Assembly (NCBI GenBank): GCA_002329155.1
Contig: DCXY01000034.1
Location: 1 to 13,695 of the forward strand
DNA from: Stenotrophomonas sp. UBA2124
GTDB lineage: Bacteria > Pseudomonadota > Gammaproteobacteria > Xanthomonadales > Xanthomonadaceae
Length of the DNA stretch: 13,695 nt
Direction of reading: 5' to 3'
Shown: one piece after another, positions 5,390 to 10,888 of the stretch
How the letters are laid out: every line of letters begins with the position of its first letter
How positions within the stretch are numbered: position 1 is the stretch's first letter
Made by a program: the position numbers and the translations under genes
The notes under the pieces: generated by a model
The model's database searches: none
What the model was told of the DNA's origin: nothing
Seen by the model: the letters and a program-made list of their open reading frames with translations, nothing else

Positions 5390-7018
5390 TCAGTTGACCG
5401 TGCAGCGCATCGTGAAAGTGAGCGTGCTGTCTGCCGGAAGCGTGGGAATTGCGACGCCAGCAGCGGATTGCAACGCACCATTGGTGACACCACTCGGGCA
5501 CACCGCGTTGTTGGTGCTGGAACAGGCGGGCACGCCGGCCGCATCGCAGGTGAGGCCGGTCGGCACCGGATCGTGGATGACGGCGTTGTCGGCGGCGCCC
5601 GGCCCCTTGTTGCCCACGGTGATGGTGTAGTCCACCGTGCTGCCGGAGGCCAGCTCCTGCGCGGCATTGGTCTTGGTGATGTACAGGTCGGCGATGTTCG
5701 GTGCCACTTCCAGCGTTGCGCAACCGGCAGCGCCGGTGGCGGGCAGGTCGATGTACTCGTTGTTGCTGATGTTCGCCGCGCAGTTCTGCAGCTGCTGGCT
5801 GGTGGTCGAATCAGCCACGCGCACGTTCACTTCCACGGTGCAGGACGGAGCCTGGTTCGGCAGGCTGCCGCTGACGGTGAACGCCGCCGCACCGGCGGTG
5901 CCCGACAGCTCGGCAGTGGTGCCGGCGGCATCGCTGTAGTTGGTGCAGGTGCCACCCACCGTGGTGTCGGCCAGGGTCAGGCTGGGAGCCAGCGTATCGG
6001 TGAACCTCCAGCCGGGCTTGGCGTTGAGATCGGTGCGGTTGGTCACCGTGAACACCATCTTGACCACGCTGCCACCGAGTGCCTGCGCGGGCGAGAACGC
6101 CTTGCCCAGGGCGGGCGTGACGTCCAGCAGCACGACGTTGTCGAAGCCGCCGTCATTGCCCATCTTGTCCGATTCGCCGTTGTACATGCGGATGCCGAGC
6201 GAGCTGTCAGCGTACTTGAACGCCGCACCTGGATCACGGCGTACCGCCCACACTTCCTTGCCGCCCACATTGAAGGTCGCAGGTGCGTTGTTGCCTGCCT
6301 CATCGCGGCACGGGTTGATGGGCGCGCCGATGCTGATACCGGTGCCGCTGGAGTCGATCAGCTGGAACTGGTAGCGCGGCTGCTGCGGATAGCCGCAGTT
6401 CACCGCACCGGCATCCACCGAGAACGTATAGAAGCGGCGTGCCGGTACCGGGATGCTGCTCGTGGTCTGGAACACCACGCTGCCGCCTGCGAGCGTAGGG
6501 CCGTTGCCCAGTCTGCAGCCACCTTCTTCATCGGTGCGGTTGCACTCGGTGTAGGTGCTGACCATGTGGCCGGCCTTGCCCAGGTTGCCAGGCAGCATGC
6601 CCATGCCTTCGACCAGCTTCAGCAGGTTGTTATAGGACTGCGGCCCACCATCGGAGCATTTGATCTTGTCGTCACGCGCCCATGCCGGTTCGCTGCTGTT
6701 GTCGGCACTGAGAATGATGCCGTTGCAGAAGCTGCCGTTGATCCAGTCCGGCGAGCCGGTGTAAGTGCGGCCGCCCACACCGGTGTAACCGATGTTCGGA
6801 AACGCCGCATGGTTGGGATCGGAGCTGGGCAGGTTGTTGTAGGCCTTGGCACCCAAAGGGGTGTTGTCGGCGTTGTTCTCGAAGTTCTCGCTGAACACCA
6901 CGGTGGGCGCAGTCTGCGCCCACGCCGCCGGCGTGATGGCACCCAGGCAGGCCAGCAGGCCAAAGGCGCGCGCTTCGGCGGCGGTGAGCCGCGGACGGGT
7001 CAGGATTCGGATCGACAT
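5390..7018 (-). CDS. Secreted cysteine-rich DUF11-domain protein
   Basis: This 542-aa exported protein starts MSIRILTRPRLTAAEARAFG and continues through a hydrophobic stretch to AWA followed by Q, a good type I signal peptide of about 34 residues. The ATG at 7016-7018 is preferred over one 8 codons upstream because AGAGGA lies at the right distance. Residues about 35-300 are a domain I do not recognise, beginning VVFSENFENN and ending GGFDNVVLLDV. Two DUF11-type beta-sandwich regions follow: about 301-430 (GSVVKMVFTVTNRTD to CTVEVNVRVAD) and about 439-542 (ADLYITKTN, GSTVDYTITVGNKGPGAAD, TFTMRCTVN). DUF11 modules are common in surface and adhesin-like proteins. The mature part has 14 cysteines, an even number that suggests disulfides made in the periplasm. 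No membrane anchor or LPXTG-like signal is visible. It is the last gene of the minus-strand envelope operon, 126 nt after the barrel gene. The function is unknown. Confidence 0.85.
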   Translation of the reverse strand: MSIRILTRPRLTAAEARAFGLLACLGAITPAAWAQTAPTVVFSENFENNADNTPLGAKAYNNLPSSDPNHAAFPNIGYTGVGGRTYTGSPDWINGSFCNGIILSADNSSEPAWARDDKIKCSDGGPQSYNNLLKLVEGMGMLPGNLGKAGHMVSTYTECNRTDEEGGCRLGNGPTLAGGSVVFQTTSSIPVPARRFYTFSVDAGAVNCGYPQQPRYQFQLIDSSGTGISIGAPINPCRDEAGNNAPATFNVGGKEVWAVRRDPGAAFKYADSSLGIRMYNGESDKMGNDGGFDNVVLLDVTPALGKAFSPAQALGGSVVKMVFTVTNRTDLNAKPGWRFTDTLAPSLTLADTTVGGTCTNYSDAAGTTAELSGTAGAAAFTVSGSLPNQAPSCTVEVNVRVADSTTSQQLQNCAANISNNEYIDLPATGAAGCATLEVAPNIADLYITKTNAAQELASGSTVDYTITVGNKGPGAADNAVIHDPVPTGLTCDAAGVPACSSTNNAVCPSGVTNGALQSAAGVAIPTLPADSTLTFTMRCTVN

Positions 7019-7069
7019 TGCTTTTCCTCTACACCCCGCCACGCGGGCGGATGAAACAGATCAGGGTTG

Positions 7070-7093
7070 GCAGGCGGCGGTTTGGCCGCCCGC
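7070..7093 (-). other. Hairpin in the gap between barrel gene and DUF11 gene
   Basis: On the transcribed (minus) strand GCGGGCGGC (7085-7093) pairs with GCCGCCTGC (7070-7078) around a 6-nt loop CAAACC, giving a 9-bp stem with one G-U wobble. It lies inside the 126-nt gap between the second and third genes of the operon. No T-run follows. It could act as a partial transcription barrier or an mRNA-processing or stability element that sets the third gene's expression below or apart from the first two. No promoter could be recognised in the gap. Confidence 0.4.
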
Positions 7094-7144
7094 TTCCATC
7101 GTTGTGAACACCTGCGACGGCAGCCATGGCCGCTGTCCTCAGGA

Positions 7145-10100
7145 TCAGTAGCTGCCCACCACGTTGAGGAACCAGCCCTTGTGGTCATAGTCGAAGTCGG
7201 TGAGCTTGTCGCTGAAATCGGTGAAGTTGTAGCCGACACCGACGCGGAAGTTCCTGCCGATGTCGCGGTCCACGCCTACCAGTGCGCCTTGGCGACGGCC
7301 ACCGTCCTTCACGGTCAAGGTGCGGTACTCGGCCAGCGCGTGCCAGTCGGTGGTGATGCCGTAGCGCACCTGCCCGGCCAGGAACGTCGCCGCCGAATCG
7401 GCCCACGCGCCGGTCATGCGGCCCATGCGCACTTCGCCCTCGCGTCGTGCGGCCTTGAGCGCGAACTCCCAGTGGTTGAGCGGGCGGTACACGCCTTCAA
7501 ACGACAGCACCTGGCTGCGCTGGTCGTAGTAGGCGGTGCTGGTGTCCTGCGCCAACGTGGAAACGTCGTACAGGTAGGTGTAGCGGCCCAGCAGGCCCCA
7601 GCGGGTGCTGTTGAACGGACGGTAGGCGAAGCCGACATTGCCTTCGATGAACTTGGCACCGGCCAGCGGGTCCAGTTCGTCATCGGTATCGGAGTAATTG
7701 AAGCGGGCGGCGATGCGCAGGCTCTCGTTGAACTTGTGGGTCAACGAATTGGTGGTCACCCACTGCTCGCGACGCTCGGCACCGCTGTCCTCGCGCCACT
7801 CCAGCTTGCTGCTCCACTGTGTGGCCGCCGAGGTGCGGCCACCGCTCACGCTCACCGCGCGGCGGTTGATGTTGCCGGTGCCACGGTCCAGCTCTGCGTC
7901 CTGCAGCTGGAAGCCCAGATTCCAGCCCACGCCCGGATAGAAATCCATGCCGAAGGTGTGGGCCAGGCCGGATTCGTTCCTTGCCTTCAGGTACTGGCTC
8001 TCGTTGAACACGTTGACCTGGTTGGACAGGCGCCAACGCTGGCCCAGCGTCCAGCCATCCCGCTGGGTGGGATTGAACAGCGAGTCGTAGTTGCTGGCGG
8101 TGGCGTTGGTGAAGGTGTAATTGCCGTAGATCGAGTGATCCGGCGTGAGCCGATACTCGGCGGTGACCTGCGCCGCATCGCCACGGTCGCCGCTGGTGAC
8201 TTCGGCACCCACGCTCGACAGATTGCCGAACTGGTAGTTGCCGCCCACGGTGATCGCATCGTTGTCTTCGTACTTGCCGTGGTCATCGTCCAGCGTGAAC
8301 TGGGCGGTGCCGTAGATGTCCAGCGCGGTGCCGAAGCGGTGCTTGTACTGCACCGCGCCCAGCGTGCCGATGCCCTGGCCGGTGAAGCGGTTCTCGTCCA
8401 CACGGCGCAGCTCGGCACTGAAGGTGCTGGCATCGGTGATGCGCCATTCGCCGGTCAGCTGGCTCTGCTCCAGGTACTCCGCACCCCGCTCGGCACGGCT
8501 GTAGCGGCCATAGATGTCGATGTCCGGGGTCAGCTGGCCGCGGAACTCGGCACCGTGCTCGCGCACGTCCTCGCCGATGTCGTAACGGGCGATGGAGTAA
8601 CCGGCATCCACACGGCGCATCCAAGCGCCCGCCGACCAGTCCAGCTGGGTCCAGCCCATTTCCTTGAAGTTGACGCGCGCTTCCACCGAGGTGGCATCGC
8701 CTTCGCGGCGTGCGCCAAGGCCCGAGTTGAGCTGGGCGAAGGTCAGGCCGCCGTTCTCGGAGTAGAACACCGGTGCGCTGGTGGCTTCGGTGCGCGCCTG
8801 CTCCACCTTCAGGTAGGTGCCACGACCAGCCTGCAGGGTGAGGTCGGCCGCAGCCAGCGTGTAGTCGTCGCCTGCGCGGTTCTCGTCCACGTAGGTGATG
8901 CCGACGCCGACGTGGTCGCCAATCCAGTGTTTGCCGCGCACGCCTGCGGTGACTTCGTCCGGGTTGAAGCCGGTGGGCAGGTATTCGTAATCGACCAGCA
9001 GCACCTGGGTGTAGCCGTCCAGCGGGGTATCGCGTGACAGGCGCGGCAGGCCATCGCGGGTGACGATGGACAGGGCGTCGGACAGGATGATGCGGCCCTG
9101 GAAATCGTCGATCTGGTAATCGGCGCCGGGCTGCAGGTCGATGCGCTTCTCCACGCGGCCGGTGGTGGCATCGCGGATTTCGATGGCCACGCGCTCGGAG
9201 CCGGGCAGGATGTCGTTGTGGCGCAGGTAGTACAGGCTGCCGCCGGTGCCGAGGAATTCACTGTGGCCAGGTGCGGTCTGCGCTTCAGAGCCAAACGCAC
9301 GCAGTTCGGTGGAGGCTTCGCCCCACGGGTTGGTGCCACGGCTGCGCCAGTTCAGCGCACCGCCGTACAGCGAGCGCGAATATTGGCCGAACTCGGTACA
9401 GGTGATGCCGGTGTTGTAGTTGCCCCACAGCGCCTGGCTCTTGTCCCAGTCCACGCGCACGTACAGGCGGCCTTGGGTATCCACGTCACGGTAGGTGGTG
9501 GAGTCGTCGCCATACACCGGGTAGTACTGGTCCGGGTCCAGGCGGCGGAACACATCCTGCGGATCGGCGTCCCAGAAACCCTTGAACATCTCGCTGACCT
9601 CACGCTCCTGCGTGTCGGCCTGCGCGGTGACGAGGTACTTACCCTTGACCTTGCCCTTCAGATAGAACGCCAGGCGGCCATCGACCACCAGATCCTTGTC
9701 GAAACGGTCATCGGTGCCCAGCGGTTCGATCGAACCGGACACGCTGTTGCCGGACAGGGTGAAGTCGGCCAGTGCCACGGCGAACATGTAACGGCCGGTG
9801 ACATCCACGTCCAGCTGATCACGCACGGCCGGGCCGTTCCTGCCGGCGGCGATGTCGATGTCGAACGTGTGCTCGCCCACCGGCACCAGGTACTCGGCGA
9901 CCAGCTTGCTCTCCATGTCCACCGGCTGCATCTGGCCGTTGATCTTGACGCTGGCCTGCTCGGGCAGGTTGCGGCCCTGGATGCGGATGCGCGAGCCGTA
10001 GATCGGGATGTTCTGCTGGCGCAGGCTGTCGCGGCCGAAGCTCTGGTCTACCAGGCTCTGCAGCTCCGCGTCATCGGTGTTGAACGCTGCGCCCTTCCGC

Positions 10101-10888
10101 TTCTCCACCGCGTTGCGCAGCATCTGCGCACCGCGCTCGGCTTCGTCCGGGCGCACCAATTGCAGGCGGCTGGGGTAGGTTTCGTCGAAGGTGCCATCGG
10201 CGCCATAGGCGCGCACGATGTAGACCAGTTCGTCGCCCACCTTGGGCTTGTAGCCGGCCGGCAGGCTGCCGTCCCATTCCAGCGTGGTGGAAGCGGCCAC
10301 CGGCAGCGGCACCGTCGCCACCGGATCCACCAGGTCGGTATCCGACGCACGGTAGACCAGCACGTCGGCGCGCTGCATGAAGGCGGAGTAGTTGTTGAAG
10401 GCGTAGAACTGCACCGGCTTGGTGATGCGGCTGCCGTCGAAAGGCACCAGCGACGGCGCCGAGATGCTGAAAGCCGGCTTGCCGAGGTTGGGATCTTCGG
10501 TGGCCCAGATCACGCCGCCGTTGGGCAGCTGCAGCGACCACTTGCCGATGGCGATGGCCTGGCCCGGCTGCAGGTCGTGTTTCCACTCGCTGTCGGCCTT
10601 CTCCGCCACCACGCTGACGCGGCGGTCCGGTGCGAGCGTTGCCGCACTGGAGGCATCGGTAGCCTGTGGCACCAGCGTGTCGTGTTCGCCACGGCTGCGG
10701 ATCTGGAACAGCATGCCGTCGCTGCTGCTGCAGCCGTTGGCATCACAGTCCGGCTCCGCTGCCGTCGCTGCGGCAGGCACGGCGCCGCCTTCGCTTGCCT
10801 TCGACGCATCGGCACTCTGTGCCGACGCAGTGGTGGCCATGCCCGACAGCACGCACAGCAGTGCGTAATCCAACAGTTTCATTTTCAT
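7145..10888 (-). CDS. Large outer-membrane beta-barrel protein with Ig-like N-terminal region
   Basis: This 1247-aa exported protein has a type I signal peptide (MKMKLLDYALLC through TASA, cleavage before Q24). A short low-complexity Ala/Ser segment with CDANGC (C48, C53) follows. Residues about 60-360 look like soluble beta domains, with FDGSRITKPVQFYAFNNYS, GDELVYIVRAYG and SRIRIQGRNLPEQASVKING. From about 365 on, alternating strands rich in Tyr, Trp and Gly and polar turns suggest a large outer-membrane barrel, ending GWFLNVVGSY with the C-terminal aromatic expected for Bam-assembled barrels. Landmarks are YYPVYGDDSTT (about 452) and GADYQIDDFQGRI (about 584-596). I have seen this motif pattern in unnamed barrel proteins encoded near DUF11/OmpA proteins. 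No TonB box or plug domain is obvious, so a TonB receptor label would be doubtful. The ATG overlaps the upstream stop (ATGA), and GGAGG lies 7 nt upstream, so the two are translationally coupled. The role is unknown; a pore, anchor or exporter for its operon partners is an inference. Confidence 0.85.
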   Translation of the reverse strand: MKMKLLDYALLCVLSGMATTASAQSADASKASEGGAVPAAATAAEPDCDANGCSSSDGMLFQIRSRGEHDTLVPQATDASSAATLAPDRRVSVVAEKADSEWKHDLQPGQAIAIGKWSLQLPNGGVIWATEDPNLGKPAFSISAPSLVPFDGSRITKPVQFYAFNNYSAFMQRADVLVYRASDTDLVDPVATVPLPVAASTTLEWDGSLPAGYKPKVGDELVYIVRAYGADGTFDETYPSRLQLVRPDEAERGAQMLRNAVEKRKGAAFNTDDAELQSLVDQSFGRDSLRQQNIPIYGSRIRIQGRNLPEQASVKINGQMQPVDMESKLVAEYLVPVGEHTFDIDIAAGRNGPAVRDQLDVDVTGRYMFAVALADFTLSGNSVSGSIEPLGTDDRFDKDLVVDGRLAFYLKGKVKGKYLVTAQADTQEREVSEMFKGFWDADPQDVFRRLDPDQYYPVYGDDSTTYRDVDTQGRLYVRVDWDKSQALWGNYNTGITCTEFGQYSRSLYGGALNWRSRGTNPWGEASTELRAFGSEAQTAPGHSEFLGTGGSLYYLRHNDILPGSERVAIEIRDATTGRVEKRIDLQPGADYQIDDFQGRIILSDALSIVTRDGLPRLSRDTPLDGYTQVLLVDYEYLPTGFNPDEVTAGVRGKHWIGDHVGVGITYVDENRAGDDYTLAAADLTLQAGRGTYLKVEQARTEATSAPVFYSENGGLTFAQLNSGLGARREGDATSVEARVNFKEMGWTQLDWSAGAWMRRVDAGYSIARYDIGEDVREHGAEFRGQLTPDIDIYGRYSRAERGAEYLEQSQLTGEWRITDASTFSAELRRVDENRFTGQGIGTLGAVQYKHRFGTALDIYGTAQFTLDDDHGKYEDNDAITVGGNYQFGNLSSVGAEVTSGDRGDAAQVTAEYRLTPDHSIYGNYTFTNATASNYDSLFNPTQRDGWTLGQRWRLSNQVNVFNESQYLKARNESGLAHTFGMDFYPGVGWNLGFQLQDAELDRGTGNINRRAVSVSGGRTSAATQWSSKLEWREDSGAERREQWVTTNSLTHKFNESLRIAARFNYSDTDDELDPLAGAKFIEGNVGFAYRPFNSTRWGLLGRYTYLYDVSTLAQDTSTAYYDQRSQVLSFEGVYRPLNHWEFALKAARREGEVRMGRMTGAWADSAATFLAGQVRYGITTDWHALAEYRTLTVKDGGRRQGALVGVDRDIGRNFRVGVGYNFTDFSDKLTDFDYDHKGWFLNVVGSY

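Noticed and set aside
5468..7054. Open frame of 528 aa on the + strand
   Set aside because: It is antisense to the secreted DUF11 gene, with no recognisable domain and shadow-like composition.
7067..9037. Long open frame of 656 aa on the + strand
   Set aside because: It is antisense to the barrel gene, lacks a family match and arises from GC-rich third positions. The minus-strand frame has a signal peptide, ribosome binding site and coherent domains.
10850..10888. Lipoprotein signal (LLC at residues 10-12 of the barrel protein)
   Set aside because: The cysteine is too early, inside the hydrophobic core, and a good type I site (ASA before Q24) follows.
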